Position numbers and translations under genes: made by a program. From the NCBI GenBank assembly GCA_013373625.1, contig JABXHM010000018.1:62001-126000 (forward strand): a DNA stretch of 64,000 nt, written 5' to 3'. Shown in pieces: positions 48,777 through 58,889 of this stretch. Each line of letters starts with the position of its first letter. The stretch's first letter is position 1. Source of the DNA: Alteromonadaceae bacterium (GTDB taxonomy: Bacteria; Pseudomonadota; Gammaproteobacteria; Enterobacterales; Alteromonadaceae). A model generated the notes under the pieces. It was given only the letters and a program-made list of their open reading frames with translations, was not told the DNA's origin and did not search any database.

Positions 48777-48834
48777 CAGCATATTTCGTTGTCATTCGAC
48801 AACCAGTAAAATAGAACAACAATAAGGATGCTTT

Positions 48835-49767
48835 ATGACTCGTATCGCCTGTGTTTTTCCCGGACAGGGATCTCAAGCGGTTGGCATGTTAAAAGAGCTG
48901 GCCGACGCTCACCCATCGGTACTCGAAACCTTCGCAGAGGCCTCTGAAGCGCTGGGTTATGACTTATGGGAAGTGGTTCAAAGTGATCCACACAATACCT
49001 TAAACGAAACGCATGTCACACAGCCCGCATTACTAACCGCCAGCGTAGCAATTTATCGTTTACTTGCGCAGCAAGGCATTGCACCTGAATATTTAGCGGG
49101 TCACAGTCTAGGCGAATATTCTGCATTGGTGTGTGCCGGTGTACTTGATTTCGCGGACGCTGTGAAGTTAGTTGAAGCGCGTGGCGAATACATGCAAAAA
49201 GCAGTACCAGCAGGGGCTGGCGCAATGTACGCCATTATCGGTTTAGATGACGACAGCATTGCTGAAATATGCCAGCAAACCGCGGTCGCCACCGGCGATG
49301 TTGTGGCACCGGTCAATTATAATTCACCGGGACAAGTTGTAATAGCGGGCGAAAAAAGCGCCGCTGAACAAGCCGCCAATGCATGTAAAGAAGCTGGCGC
49401 AAAACGTGCGCTGCCATTAGCGGTAAGTGTACCTTCACATTGTGAATTGATGCGACCTGCTGCTGATCATCTCGAGGATAAACTCAATACCATAGATGTG
49501 AAATCTCCCCAAATTAAAGTGATCAATAACGTTGATGTGGCGGTAGAAGACCAGCCGGACACCATTCGAAATGCACTGGTTCGTCAACTCTATTGTCCGG
49601 TTCAGTGGACCAAAACTATCGAGTTCCTTGCAGCGCAAGGTATTGATTCAATTATAGAAGTAGGCCCAGGCAAGGTATTAACCGGGCTGGGCAAGCGGAT
49701 TGTTAAATCTGTCAATTACACGGCCGTGAATACACCGGAGTCACTGGCGGCCTGGCAGGCTGAATAA
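48835..49767 (+). CDS. fabD: Malonyl-CoA:ACP transacylase
   Basis: 310 residues. N-terminal VFPGQGSQAVGM and the active-site AGHSLGEYSA (Ser91) are typical; the catalytic His is in VPSHCELM. It loads malonyl groups onto acyl carrier protein. AAGGA lies shortly before the ATG. It is 58 nt after fabH and 12 nt before fabG. Confidence 0.97.
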   Translation: MTRIACVFPGQGSQAVGMLKELADAHPSVLETFAEASEALGYDLWEVVQSDPHNTLNETHVTQPALLTASVAIYRLLAQQGIAPEYLAGHSLGEYSALVCAGVLDFADAVKLVEARGEYMQKAVPAGAGAMYAIIGLDDDSIAEICQQTAVATGDVVAPVNYNSPGQVVIAGEKSAAEQAANACKEAGAKRALPLAVSVPSHCELMRPAADHLEDKLNTIDVKSPQIKVINNVDVAVEDQPDTIRNALVRQLYCPVQWTKTIEFLAAQGIDSIIEVGPGKVLTGLGKRIVKSVNYTAVNTPESLAAWQAE

Positions 49768-49779
49768 CAGGATATGTAC

Positions 49780-50520
49780 ATGAGCGACTTACAGGGTAAA
49801 ATAGCGTTAGTAACCGGTGCAAGCCGGGGAATAGGTAAAGCAGTTGCTACACAGTTAGCCGAGCAGGGTGCCATTGTTATTGGTACTGCAACCAGCGATA
49901 GCGGTGCAGATGCGATCAGCGACTACTTAGCTGCCAGTGGTGGCAAGGGTATGAAACTGAATGTTACCGAAGACGGTGCGGTGGAAAATCTGGTTAAAGC
50001 CATCACAGAAGAATTTGGCGCGATCGAAATATTGATCAATAATGCCGGTATCACACGTGATAATCTGCTAATGAGAATGAAAGACGAGGAATGGCAGTCA
50101 ATTATTGACACCAACCTGACGGCGATTTTTTCATTGTCAAAAGCGGTATTGCGTGGAATGATGAAAAAACGTTTCGGGCGTATTGTCAGCATTGGTTCTG
50201 TAGTAGGATGTGCTGGTAACGCTGGACAAGCCAATTACGCAGCTGCGAAAGCGGGTGTCATTGGCTTTTCTAAATCCTTGGCCCGTGAAGTTGCTTCTCG
50301 TGGGATTACCGTGAATGTGGTAGCGCCGGGCTTTATTGATACTGATATGACCAAAGCGTTAAGTGACGAACAACGCGAAGCCATTTTCAAAGATATTCCG
50401 GCGAATCGTTTGGGTCAGCCAGAAGAAGTTGCTGCAACGGTAGCGTTCTTAGTGAGCGGCGGTGCAGCATATATTTCTGGCGAAACCATTCATGTGAATG
50501 GTGGAATGTATATGGGTTAA
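49780..50520 (+). CDS. fabG: 3-oxoacyl-ACP reductase
   Basis: 246 residues from ATG 49780. An in-frame ATG at 49774 is only one base after AGGA, while 49780 has the proper 7-nt spacing. It is a short-chain dehydrogenase: NADPH motif VTGASRGIGKAV, NNAG at about 86-89, catalytic Ser in GSVVG, and YAAAK. It performs the first reduction of the elongation cycle. The usual C-terminal GGMYM is present. It is followed by a 202-bp gap with the acpP promoter. Confidence 0.97.
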   Translation: MSDLQGKIALVTGASRGIGKAVATQLAEQGAIVIGTATSDSGADAISDYLAASGGKGMKLNVTEDGAVENLVKAITEEFGAIEILINNAGITRDNLLMRMKDEEWQSIIDTNLTAIFSLSKAVLRGMMKKRFGRIVSIGSVVGCAGNAGQANYAAAKAGVIGFSKSLAREVASRGITVNVVAPGFIDTDMTKALSDEQREAIFKDIPANRLGQPEEVAATVAFLVSGGAAYISGETIHVNGGMYMG

Positions 50521-50722
50521 CTCTGATTTGTGTGTTTTTAGCAAAATTGCATTGACACACAGACAGAGAAAGCCTTGAATGTTAAAATCTTGTTGATTAA
50601 ACTTAGTTCGCAGCTGGTTTGACCAGAATGGAAGTTTTGTCTGGTCACTTGCAAGCGAGAATTTTGCAAAATAAACTAGCGGCATTTTTTGTATCTAGTG
50701 ACGTTAAGGGAAACCTAGAATT

Positions 50723-50962
50723 ATGAGTAACATTGAAGAGCGCGTAAAAAAAATCATCGTTGAGCAGCTTGGTGTTAAAGAAGAAGAAGTAAAATCCGAA
50801 GCATCGTTTGTTGATGATCTGGGCGCTGATTCACTTGACACTGTTGAGTTGGTAATGGCGTTGGAAGAAGAGTTTGATACTGAAATTCCAGACGAAGAAG
50901 CAGAGAAAATCACGACTGTTCAGTCTGCGGTTGACTACATCAACGCTAACAAAGACGCGTAA
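50723..50962 (+). CDS. acpP: Acyl carrier protein
   Basis: 79 residues, very acidic. The phosphopantetheine attachment site is Ser37 in [18 protein letters not shown] precedes the ATG. The gene has its own 5' gap of 202 bp, presumably holding a strong promoter, and a strong terminator directly after it, so it can be expressed in excess of its neighbours. The sequence is nearly that of E. coli AcpP. Confidence 0.98.
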   Translation: MSNIEERVKKIIVEQLGVKEEEVKSEASFVDDLGADSLDTVELVMALEEEFDTEIPDEEAEKITTVQSAVDYINANKDA

Positions 50963-50981
50963 GCTTCTTTATTAAACACTT

Positions 50982-51011
50982 AAAAACGGCTCTGTTACAG
51001 GGCCGTTTTTG
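50982..51011 (+). terminator. Terminator/attenuator between acpP and fabF
   Basis: ACGGCTCTG pairs with CAGGGCCGT (one wobble) around TTA, with an A run before and TTTTT after. It lies 20 nt after the acpP stop and ends 36 nt before the fabF start, so it should cut down read-through into fabF. Confidence 0.9.
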
Positions 51012-51047
51012 TATTCATTTCTTATAAGTGTAATACGAGGATTTTCT

Positions 51048-52289
51048 GTGACTAAACGTCGCGTAGTGGTTACTGGTTTGGGGATGCTGTCTCCCCTTGG
51101 CTTGTCTTACGACAAAACCTGGCGCCGGATTCTGGCTGGCGAAAGCGGGATTGGCGAAATTACCCATTTCGATTGCAGTAACTATTCAACTCGGTTTGCC
51201 GGCCAAATCAACGATTTTGACCCGCAAGAATATATCGATAAAAAAGAAACCAAAAAAATGGACCGGTTTATTCAACTGGGTATTGCAGCCGGCGTCCAGG
51301 CGCTGCGAGATTCTGGTTTCGTTGTGAATGCCGACAACGCTGCCCGTGTTGGTGTAGCAATCGGCTCAGGTATTGGTGGACTCGAGCAAATAGAAGAAAA
51401 CCACACTAAATTAATGAACAGTGGACCTCGCCGGGTTTCGCCGTTTTTTGTGCCATCGACGATTACCAATATGATTTCTGGTTTTCTATCGATAATGGAA
51501 GGTTTAAAAGGTCCTAACCTGAACATCGTGACCGCTTGCACAACCGGCGTTCACAATATCGGTGTTGCTGCCCGAACAATTGCTTACGGCGACGCTGACG
51601 CCATGGTGGCCGGCGGCGCAGAAGCGTCTATTACACCGTTGGGCATGGCAGGCTTTGCGTCGGCCCGGGCCTTGTCATCCAGGAACGATGCGCCACAACA
51701 GGCGAGCCGTCCATGGGATAAGGACCGTGATGGCTTTGTCATGGGCGAAGGTGCAGGCGTGGTAATGCTGGAAGAATACGAATCAGCAAAAGCGCGCGGT
51801 GCGACTATTTATGCCGAGCTGGTCGGCTTTGGCATGAGCGGAGATGCGTACCACATGACGTCACCACCTGAAACTGGTGAGGGGGCAGCAGCCTCAATGG
51901 TGAATGCTATTAACGATGCTAAGTTAGATCCTGCTTTAATTGGCTATATTAATGCACATGGCACCTCTACGCCTGCGGGTGATACGGCCGAAGTTGCAGC
52001 GGTGAAAAGTGTATTTGGTGAACATGCCTATAAGGTTAAGGTAAGTTCTACTAAGTCGATGATTGGTCATTTACTGGGTGCGGCTGGTTCGGTTGAAGCT
52101 ATATTCACTATACTGGCGCTGCGCGACAAGATGGCACCTCCGACGATTAACCTGGATAATCCGGGAGAAGGATGTGACCTGGATTTTGTTGCCCACAAAG
52201 CGAAAGCTTTCGATGAAGAATACGCACTTTGTAATTCTTTTGGTTTTGGTGGCACTAATGGTAGTTTGATTTTTAAACGACCAGAGTAA
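51048..52289 (+). CDS. fabF: 3-oxoacyl-ACP synthase II
   Basis: 413 residues from GTG 51048, which has GAGGA 6 nt upstream and gives the exact length of E. coli FabF; the open frame runs 13 codons further upstream through the acpP terminator region. Catalytic residues: Cys164 in TACTTGVH, His in [11 protein letters not shown] and His in [10 protein letters not shown]. It elongates acyl chains and controls unsaturated chain length. It is the last fab gene, closed by a terminator. Confidence 0.97.
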   Translation: MTKRRVVVTGLGMLSPLGLSYDKTWRRILAGESGIGEITHFDCSNYSTRFAGQINDFDPQEYIDKKETKKMDRFIQLGIAAGVQALRDSGFVVNADNAARVGVAIGSGIGGLEQIEENHTKLMNSGPRRVSPFFVPSTITNMISGFLSIMEGLKGPNLNIVTACTTGVHNIGVAARTIAYGDADAMVAGGAEASITPLGMAGFASARALSSRNDAPQQASRPWDKDRDGFVMGEGAGVVMLEEYESAKARGATIYAELVGFGMSGDAYHMTSPPETGEGAAASMVNAINDAKLDPALIGYINAHGTSTPAGDTAEVAAVKSVFGEHAYKVKVSSTKSMIGHLLGAAGSVEAIFTILALRDKMAPPTINLDNPGEGCDLDFVAHKAKAFDEEYALCNSFGFGGTNGSLIFKRPE

Positions 52290-52306
52290 TCCGGTTTAAA
52301 GCAATT

Positions 52307-52333
52307 AAAAGGAACCTCAGGGTTCCTTTTTTT
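52307..52333 (+). terminator. Rho-independent terminator after fabF
   Basis: AAAAGGAACC (52307-52316) pairs with GGTTCCTTTT (52321-52330) around TCAG, with seven T following the GC stem. It starts 18 nt after the fabF stop. Confidence 0.92.
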
Positions 52334-52482
52334 GTTTTGACACTGCGCGACGAACGGTGAGCTTAATCTGCACTGCTGGTTTAGGTTAATTACTGATATA
52401 ATTCATAAGTCAGGCCGAGTACTGGCAAATTTGTGGACAATCAATTGGCAATGTTACTGCCAACCTGAACAGAATAAGTGGT

Positions 52483-53322
52483 ATGACTGACACTGACGGA
52501 CTGGCTCCGCTGCAACAATTTACCCTAAACGATCGTCTGGCTAATTACGGTGATGGTGTGTTTAGCACCATGAGTGTGGTTGACGGTAAAATCGCATTAT
52601 ATGAGCGCCATCTCGCACGCTTGCAAAATGATGCCGAAGCGCTGGGATTAGTGGTACCCGCTCAGGCACTGCGTGAGCTTATTCAGGACACTTTAAGGCA
52701 GCAGGGCAACGCTGTTGCAACCTCAGTCTTGAAGTGTTTGATTGGCGCGGGTGTTGGCGGTCGAGGTTATGCGCGTGCCGACACCCCCCAGTTATCAGCA
52801 GCACTCAGCTGGCATGATATGCCGCCGTTTTACACCGCCTGGCAACAACAGGGCATAGCGCTTGGTACAGTTCCCGTGAATCTGGCACAGCAACCGTTAT
52901 TGGCCGGGCTCAAGCATGCAAATCGTCTGGAACAGGTTTTAATAAAACGCGCGCTGGCACAAACCGCTTTTGATGACTGCGTAGTGACTGATACTGACGG
53001 GCAAGTTATTGAAGCCAGCGCTGCTAATATCTTTTGGTTTTATAAAGGCCAGTGGCATACGCCAGCATTAGATAACGCTGGTGTTAATGGTGTGATGCGT
53101 CAGTTTATACTTGCACAGGTGCCAGCGGTTGACGTCGGTCACTACTCATTGAATGCATTGTTACAGGCAGACGCGGTGTTTGTGTGTAATGCGCTCATGC
53201 AGATAGTACCGGTAAAACAGTTTTCGGTAGCGAGTAAGACCGTGGAGTATAGTGTAAAGCCAGGTGTTCAATTACGCCAACATCTGGCCAGTGCTTATGA
53301 GAGGGAATACAGTGTTACGTAA
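52483..53322 (+). CDS. pabC: Aminodeoxychorismate lyase
   Basis: 279 residues, fold-type IV PLP enzyme that releases pyruvate from 4-amino-4-deoxychorismate to give p-aminobenzoate for folate. The opening NDRLANYGDGVFSTM is typical, the PLP lysine is in GLKHANRLEQ, and EASAANIFW matches the phosphate-binding loop. It overlaps mltG by 11 nt. The order fabF-pabC-mltG-tmk-holB is the same as in E. coli. Confidence 0.95.
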   Translation: MTDTDGLAPLQQFTLNDRLANYGDGVFSTMSVVDGKIALYERHLARLQNDAEALGLVVPAQALRELIQDTLRQQGNAVATSVLKCLIGAGVGGRGYARADTPQLSAALSWHDMPPFYTAWQQQGIALGTVPVNLAQQPLLAGLKHANRLEQVLIKRALAQTAFDDCVVTDTDGQVIEASAANIFWFYKGQWHTPALDNAGVNGVMRQFILAQVPAVDVGHYSLNALLQADAVFVCNALMQIVPVKQFSVASKTVEYSVKPGVQLRQHLASAYEREYSVT

Positions 53323-54328
53323 ACTTCTTATTATTACTGTTATCGTTGGTGCATTGGCAATAGCGGCATTGAGCTGGATTCATCAGCAACTTAACCAGCC
53401 TTTGAATATACAGCAGCGACAGTTATTTACCTTAGCGCAGGGCAAGGGCGCGATCGCCACGCTTTATCAGTTTGATCAAAACAACTGGCTGCCAATGCCA
53501 GTAGAGTTGGCGCGCTTGTGGCTCAAAGTCAGTTACAGTGGCAATCCGGTTAAAGCCGGTACCTATTATCTTGACCCTCCGCTGACGCTCGCCGATGCCT
53601 TGCATACTCTATCGACCGGCGATGAAGCGCAATTTGATATCAGCCTGATTGAGGGGCAAACCCTTAAACAGTGGTTAGCTGTGATATCGGCGCACCCGCG
53701 AATTGACAATGATCTGGATAAAAACTTTGCGTCCTTAATCAATGAGTTGCTCACTCAATGGCAGGTGTACAGCGCACAGCCACTGCGCAGCACAGAAGGC
53801 TTATTTTTAGCAGATACGTATCATTTTACGGCCAATACTGAGGCTACGGCCATTTTGCGACGAGCGTCAGGGGCAATGCAGGCGTTTGTGCTGGATGGCT
53901 GGCAAAACCGCCCCCCCGGCTTACCTTACGACAAACCTGTCGACGTACTGACTATGGCCTCTATTATAGAAAAAGAAACGGCACTCCCTGAGGAACGACA
54001 GCGGATTGCGGGGGTGTTTGTTAACCGCCTCGAACAAAATATGCGATTACAGACAGATCCGACAGTCATTTATGGCATTGGTGAGAAATTTGATGGCAAC
54101 CTGACTCGTGAGCATTTACGTCAACCGACCCCCTATAATACGTATGTCCATCGTGGTTTACCTCCGGGTCCTATCGCGATGGTAGGCCGCGCCGCTATCA
54201 ATGCTGCATTAGCGCCAGCGGTGACCGATGAATTGTATTTTGTATCACGCGGCGATGGCAGCCATCAGTTTTCAGTAACATTGGCAGAGCACAATAAAGC
54301 GGTACGTCAGTATCAGTTAAATCAATAA
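53312..54328 (+). CDS. mltG: Endolytic murein transglycosylase MltG
   Basis: 338 residues from GTG 53312, chosen because AGAGGGA stands before it and the length equals E. coli MltG (340); the open frame starts 16 codons earlier inside pabC. A single N-terminal membrane helix (about 5-22) precedes a LysM-like part and the YceG domain. The catalytic Glu lies in ASIIEKETALPEE. LQTDPTVIYG and PYNTYVHRGLPPGPI are conserved. It cleaves nascent glycan strands in the periplasm and sets their length. Confidence 0.95.
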   Translation: MLRKLLIITVIVGALAIAALSWIHQQLNQPLNIQQRQLFTLAQGKGAIATLYQFDQNNWLPMPVELARLWLKVSYSGNPVKAGTYYLDPPLTLADALHTLSTGDEAQFDISLIEGQTLKQWLAVISAHPRIDNDLDKNFASLINELLTQWQVYSAQPLRSTEGLFLADTYHFTANTEATAILRRASGAMQAFVLDGWQNRPPGLPYDKPVDVLTMASIIEKETALPEERQRIAGVFVNRLEQNMRLQTDPTVIYGIGEKFDGNLTREHLRQPTPYNTYVHRGLPPGPIAMVGRAAINAALAPAVTDELYFVSRGDGSHQFSVTLAEHNKAVRQYQLNQ

Positions 54329-54343
54329 GGTAGGCGAGTATAG

Positions 54344-54964
54344 ATGTCAGGTAAATTTATTGTGGTGGAAGGTCTCGAGGGCGCTGGTAAAAGCTCCGTT
54401 ATCGCTCTGGTAGAGTCAATAGTACGCCGCCAGGGCTACGAGACAACCACAACAAGAGAGCCAGGCGGCACGCCGATGGCAGAAGCCATCAGGCATTGTG
54501 TTAAGCAAACCTGGCAGGAAACAGTCGCCGAAGAAACCGAGCTACTGTTGATGTATGCCGCCAGAGCGCAGTTGTTAACTAATGTCATTAAACCGGCTCT
54601 GGCGGAGGGCAAATGGGTTATAGGCGATCGCCACGATTTGTCATCGCAAGCCTATCAGGGCGGCGGCCGGGGGATCAGCCAGACAACCTTGAATGCGCTG
54701 CGTGACATTACCTTAAAAGGCTTTGCACCTGATCTTACCTTGTATTTGGATGTTGAGCCGGCAGTAGGGCTTGAACGTGCACGTGGTCGCGGAGAACTCG
54801 ACCGTATTGAACTGGCAGGGCTTGACTTTTTTATTCGTACACGTGAGCGCTACCAAGCGCTGGCGGCAGCCGATGAGTCGGTGGTAACCATTGACGCTAT
54901 GCAAAATATGGACACGGTTCATCAGTCGGTAGTCGATACCCTGGAGCGCTATTTCTCATGTTAG
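54344..54964 (+). CDS. tmk: Thymidylate kinase
   Basis: 206 residues. P-loop [11 protein letters not shown] (about 8-18), DR motif [16 protein letters not shown] (about 92-107), and the LID region [10 protein letters not shown]. It phosphorylates dTMP to dTDP. It lies 15 nt after mltG, and its end overlaps the holB start by 7 nt (ATGTTAG). Confidence 0.97.
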   Translation: MSGKFIVVEGLEGAGKSSVIALVESIVRRQGYETTTTREPGGTPMAEAIRHCVKQTWQETVAEETELLLMYAARAQLLTNVIKPALAEGKWVIGDRHDLSSQAYQGGGRGISQTTLNALRDITLKGFAPDLTLYLDVEPAVGLERARGRGELDRIELAGLDFFIRTRERYQALAAADESVVTIDAMQNMDTVHQSVVDTLERYFSC

Positions 54965-55842
54965 TGTTACCCTGGTTGCAGACGCAATTTTCGCAGTTAG
55001 TTGCGCGCTTTAATCATCATTCGTTGCACCATGGTATTTTACTGAGTGGTCCTCAGGGGGTTGGCAAGCAGCAATTAGCCGAAGCCTTAATGCAGAGTAT
55101 TTTGTGCTTACAACCGACCAGTGAGGGCGCATGTGAGACGTGCCAAAGTTGCAAGCTGGTTGCCGCAGGGAATCACCCTGACCGCTATGTGCTCGAAAGT
55201 GATAAGCAATTGGGTGTTGATGCGATCCGTAACAGTATTCAAAAACTGAATACAACGGCACAAATCGGTCGGCACAAAGTATTATTGATCCCCATTGCCG
55301 ATAAAATGACCGAAGCGGCGGCCAATGCACTGCTTAAAACCCTTGAAGAGCCCACCGACAACACCTACTTACTGTTGATTACGCATCGCCTAACCGGGTT
55401 ATTGCCGACAATTTTAAGCCGCTGTGAAAAACACGTTGTGGCGACACCTCCGCCAACTCAAAGCCTGCAATGGCTGGTAGAGCAGGGCGTTGACGATGTG
55501 GATGAAGCGCTGCTTAAAGCCTATGGGAATGCCCCGTTGCGCCTAATGGCTGCGCTTCGTGATGAAAAATCGATTACTTACCGGGAGTTTATTGATGGTT
55601 TACAGGCTATGCTGGCTAATAATCAGGACATCACGCAGGCTGCGACCAAATGGCAGGAGCAAGCAGAACAAGTGGTATACTGGTGCCAGCAGTATTTTCA
55701 TGATCAATATTGCCAGTCACAGCGTAACGAAGATTTAACCCGTTATCAGCAATGTATAGAGCTTGCCGCCCGGGTCAGACACCCCGGTGTGAATAAAATG
55801 CTTTTGCTATGCCAGATTTTTTCGCAATTAAAACGAGCTTAA
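54958..55842 (+). CDS. holB: DNA polymerase III delta' subunit
   Basis: 294 residues. The AAA+ clamp-loader fold with a P-loop-like [12 protein letters not shown], zinc module [35 protein letters not shown] and the SRC motif LSRCEK are visible. Delta' helps load the sliding clamp. Unlike E. coli delta', the P-loop still looks close to functional, although the subunit is not thought to hydrolyse ATP. It overlaps tmk. Confidence 0.95.
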   Translation: MLVLPWLQTQFSQLVARFNHHSLHHGILLSGPQGVGKQQLAEALMQSILCLQPTSEGACETCQSCKLVAAGNHPDRYVLESDKQLGVDAIRNSIQKLNTTAQIGRHKVLLIPIADKMTEAAANALLKTLEEPTDNTYLLLITHRLTGLLPTILSRCEKHVVATPPPTQSLQWLVEQGVDDVDEALLKAYGNAPLRLMAALRDEKSITYREFIDGLQAMLANNQDITQAATKWQEQAEQVVYWCQQYFHDQYCQSQRNEDLTRYQQCIELAARVRHPGVNKMLLLCQIFSQLKRA

Positions 55843-55852
55843 GGAGCCTTTT

Positions 55853-56629
55853 TTGTTTGTAGATTCTCATTGCCACCTCGATCGCCTTAAACAAAACAGT
55901 GAGGAACTTGCACAAACCCTGAACTTTGCCCGCCAGCGCGGCGTTGAGCATTTTTTATGTGTTTCGGTGTCTGTTAACGATTATCCTGACATGCTTAAAA
56001 CAGTGGCAAATTTCAGTGACGTATCGGTGTCCTGTGGTGTACACCCGCTGCATCAGGAAGATGCCTGTGACTATGACACACTGCTCGCTGCGGCAAGTAG
56101 TGACAAAGTGGTTGCCATAGGCGAAACCGGGCTCGATTACTTCTATAGCGAAGACACCAGGGACGTGCAGGTGCAGTCCTTTATTGATCACATCAGGGTT
56201 GCCAGTGAAACCGGCAAACCCTTGATTATTCATACCCGGGATGCGCGCGAGGACACCATCGCACTGCTTAAGCAGTATAAATCGCCGGAAACTGCGGGCG
56301 TGTTGCATTGTTTCACCGAAGATCTGCCCATGGCACAAGCTGCTATGGAAATGGGGTTTTATATTTCTATTTCCGGCATTGTTACGTTTAAAACAGCAAC
56401 TGAACTACAAGACGTCGCCAAAGCGATCCCCCTGGACAGATTACTGATTGAGACAGACTCTCCCTGGCTGGCACCCGTTCCGCACAGAGGTAAGCAAAAT
56501 CAACCCGGATACGTGGTAGAAGTCGGCGAGTTCATTGCTAAACTGCGCGGTATTAGTGTAGAGGAACTGGCCCGGGCCACCACCGCAAACTTTTACCGCT
56601 TGTTCAGCGGTATAAAGCCAAATGGTTAA
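55853..56629 (+). CDS. TatD-family metal-dependent hydrolase (YcfH-like)
   Basis: 258 residues starting at TTG 55853, supported by AAGGAG 7 nt upstream. Metal ligands of the TIM-barrel fold are seen: FVDSHCHLD, the Glu of GETGLDYFY, HTRDA, LHCFTE and IETDSPWLAP. TatD proteins are DNases or D-aminoacyl-like hydrolases of uncertain in vivo role. It ends the tmk-holB-tatD run, 10 nt after holB, as ycfH does in E. coli. Confidence 0.93.
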   Translation: MFVDSHCHLDRLKQNSEELAQTLNFARQRGVEHFLCVSVSVNDYPDMLKTVANFSDVSVSCGVHPLHQEDACDYDTLLAAASSDKVVAIGETGLDYFYSEDTRDVQVQSFIDHIRVASETGKPLIIHTRDAREDTIALLKQYKSPETAGVLHCFTEDLPMAQAAMEMGFYISISGIVTFKTATELQDVAKAIPLDRLLIETDSPWLAPVPHRGKQNQPGYVVEVGEFIAKLRGISVEELARATTANFYRLFSGIKPNG

Positions 56630-56634
56630 GCGTA

Positions 56635-57195
56635 ATGCTGCATTGGCAAACGTTGCTGGAAAGTAGTCTTAAACAGACGCGTGATGAGCCTGAAAGTCGC
56701 TTTTTTCAGTTAGCGACGGTGAATGACAAGGGCATGGCACAAAATCGCACTGTGGTATGTCGTGATTTTTCAAGTGAAAACGATACTCTCAGGTTTATCA
56801 GCGATACGCGCAGCGCTAAGTTTGCCGAATTGCGTCACCAACCTAATGCTGCCATATGCTGGTATTTTGCTTTGACCCGTGAGCAGTATCGCCTGACCGT
56901 CGCGGCAGCCATCGATACTCCGCAAACAAATATCGCTTTGTGCGAGCACTACTGGCAAGGTTTATCGCGCTTGGGTCGGCAACAATTTTTATGGGGGCGG
57001 CCAGCATCGATTCGCCCTCAGCCACAGCAACCGTTGCAGACTGCTACCGATAGTGAAGTCGTGCCGGTGCACTTTTGTGTTGTTACCCTTAACGTGTTCG
57101 CCGTAGATTACCTCAATTTAAAAGGTAACCCTCAGCAGCGCCAAAGCTTTGAGAAGAAGCATTCACAGTGGCATAGTACAGACTTAATCCCCTGA
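56635..57195 (+). CDS. FMN-binding pyridoxamine-phosphate-oxidase-like protein
   Basis: 186 residues of the split-barrel flavin fold. FFQLATVNDKGMAQNRTVVC, RFISDTRSAKFAEL and the closing LNLKGNPQQRQSFEK point to the Alr4036/PNPOx-like branch, where the last segment normally gives R(F)-type contacts. It is too short and divergent to be called PdxH confidently. The start is 5 nt after tatD. It may oxidise PNP/PMP or another small substrate. Confidence 0.8.
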   Translation: MLHWQTLLESSLKQTRDEPESRFFQLATVNDKGMAQNRTVVCRDFSSENDTLRFISDTRSAKFAELRHQPNAAICWYFALTREQYRLTVAAAIDTPQTNIALCEHYWQGLSRLGRQQFLWGRPASIRPQPQQPLQTATDSEVVPVHFCVVTLNVFAVDYLNLKGNPQQRQSFEKKHSQWHSTDLIP

Positions 57196-57211
57196 ATACC
57201 GGGAGTAGGGA

Positions 57212-57733
57212 ATGTCTATTGAGTTTATATTGGGCAATATAACGCATGCCAGTACCGATGCGATCGTCAATGCTGCTAATGCCAGCTTACTGGGTGGTGG
57301 CGGTGTGGATGGTGCGATTCATCAGGCTGCGGGTCCTGAACTACTCGCCGCGTGCAAAGCATTACCTCAACAAAATGGTGTACGTTGCCCACCCGGGGAG
57401 GCGCGCATAACACCTGCGGGCCGTTTAGCCGCGCAATATGTTATTCATACCGTTGGGCCGGTTTATGTCAGTGATGCTCATCCAGCCCAAACGCTAAGCC
57501 ATGCGTATCGACACAGTTGTGAATTGGCGCTTAAATATGATTGTAAGACGATAGCATTTCCGGCAATTTCGTGTGGTGTTTATGGTTATCCACCTCAGGA
57601 GGCGGCGAAAATTGCGCTGCAAAGCTGTCAGCCGTTTCTGACGCGTCTCTCCGTCAGGTTTTACTTATTTAGTCAGTCTCTTTATGACTGTTTCGTTGGT
57701 GAATGGCAAAGGTTACCGCAATCACAGCAGTAG
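57212..57733 (+). CDS. Macro-domain O-acetyl-ADP-ribose deacetylase
   Basis: 173 residues, a single macro domain. The ADP-ribose-binding motifs are [20 protein letters not shown] (about 9-28), [11 protein letters not shown], and [13 protein letters not shown]. It resembles E. coli YmdB, which removes acetyl from O-acetyl-ADP-ribose and influences RNase III. AGTAGG precedes the ATG. It lies 16 nt after the FMN-binding gene. Confidence 0.9.
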   Translation: MSIEFILGNITHASTDAIVNAANASLLGGGGVDGAIHQAAGPELLAACKALPQQNGVRCPPGEARITPAGRLAAQYVIHTVGPVYVSDAHPAQTLSHAYRHSCELALKYDCKTIAFPAISCGVYGYPPQEAAKIALQSCQPFLTRLSVRFYLFSQSLYDCFVGEWQRLPQSQQ

Positions 57734-57820
57734 AAAACCATTCTGCTTATACGCTGGCGCGGCCGATTACCACCATAAGAATACGTAAATTAAAAAGTGC
57801 ATAATTGGGTTTTATCGTCA

Positions 57821-57840
57821 CAATGTTACGTGTAACATTG
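57821..57840. promoter_or_regulatory. GntR operator upstream of gntR
   Basis: CAATGTTACGTGTAACATTG: 9-bp perfect arms around GT. It matches the ATGTTA..GTAACAT consensus of GntR/IdnR sites in enteric bacteria. It ends 28 bp before the gntR start, so gntR is probably autoregulated. Confidence 0.85.
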
Positions 57841-57868
57841 GGCGTTAACTATTTATAAGCGGTTTATC

Positions 57869-58861
57869 ATGACTCAACGCGTTTCTTTGCAGGATATTGC
57901 TGACCAACTCGGGATTACGAAAATGACGGTTTCGCGTTATTTTCGCTCACCTGAACGGGTTGCACCAGCCACTCGTGAAAAAATAGCGCAGGCAGTAAAG
58001 CGTTCGGGCTATATCCACAATAGAGCGCCTGCGTTAATGTCCAAAGCGTTGAGCCGGACCATCGGTGTGGTCATACCGTCGTTGTCTAATCAGGTATTTT
58101 CAGCTTTGGTAGATGGCATAGAAACCATTACTAATGCTGAAGGCTTTGATATTTTGCTTGCTCATTCTGGCTATGATCAGCAGGTAGAAGAACGCAAAAT
58201 AGAAATGTTGATGTCTTACCAGGTTGATGGTCTCATTTTGAGTGAAACGGAGCATAGCGAGAGAACCCGAACCATATTGAGTCAGTCAGGTTTGCCGGTA
58301 GTTGAATGTATGGAGTTGCCTGAAACACCGATAGACATGGCTGTGGGGTTAAACCATAAAGCTGCTGCATTTGAAGCTGTAAACAAAATGATTAGCCGCG
58401 GCAAACGCAGTATTGTTTACTTAGCTGCACGGCTTGACCGGCGCACACTGTTACGTCAGCAGGGCTACGAGCAGGCTATGTGGCAAGCAGGGTATACGCC
58501 ACAAACCATTGCCACGCCTTTTCAGTCAAGTTTTACCCAGGGCATGAACCTGCTTAAGCAGGCATTAGATACCTATGACTCAGTGGATGGTATTTTTTGT
58601 ACTAACGATGATTTGGCTGTGGGGGCTATGCAACACTGCAAGAATCTTGGTATTCGCGTGCCAGAGGATTTAGCGATAGTCGGATACAACGGGCTGGATG
58701 TAGGTCAGACGATGCAGCCGACACTTAGCAGTATTATTACCCCTCGTCAGGCTATCGGTATTAAAAGCGCACATATGGTGATTGATGCGATCAACGGCAA
58801 AAAAGCCACAACCCCCATTATTGATTTGGGCTTTTCATTTAATAACGGACAGAGTTTATAG
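57869..58861 (+). CDS. gntR: LacI-family gluconate repressor GntR
   Basis: 330 residues. The N-terminal LacI helix-turn-helix (about 4-50: VSLQDIADQLGITKMTVSRY) is followed by the periplasmic-binding-protein-like effector domain (about 60-325, with IGVVIPSLSNQVFSALVDGI). Sequence and place next to gntK and a gntP-type permease identify GntR, which is released from DNA by gluconate. Two cognate sites are seen, at 57821-57840 and 59472-59489. It is convergent with gntK. Confidence 0.92.
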   Translation: MTQRVSLQDIADQLGITKMTVSRYFRSPERVAPATREKIAQAVKRSGYIHNRAPALMSKALSRTIGVVIPSLSNQVFSALVDGIETITNAEGFDILLAHSGYDQQVEERKIEMLMSYQVDGLILSETEHSERTRTILSQSGLPVVECMELPETPIDMAVGLNHKAAAFEAVNKMISRGKRSIVYLAARLDRRTLLRQQGYEQAMWQAGYTPQTIATPFQSSFTQGMNLLKQALDTYDSVDGIFCTNDDLAVGAMQHCKNLGIRVPEDLAIVGYNGLDVGQTMQPTLSSIITPRQAIGIKSAHMVIDAINGKKATTPIIDLGFSFNNGQSL

Positions 58862-58889
58862 TGTTGGTCACAGCAAAGAGCATCAGACA

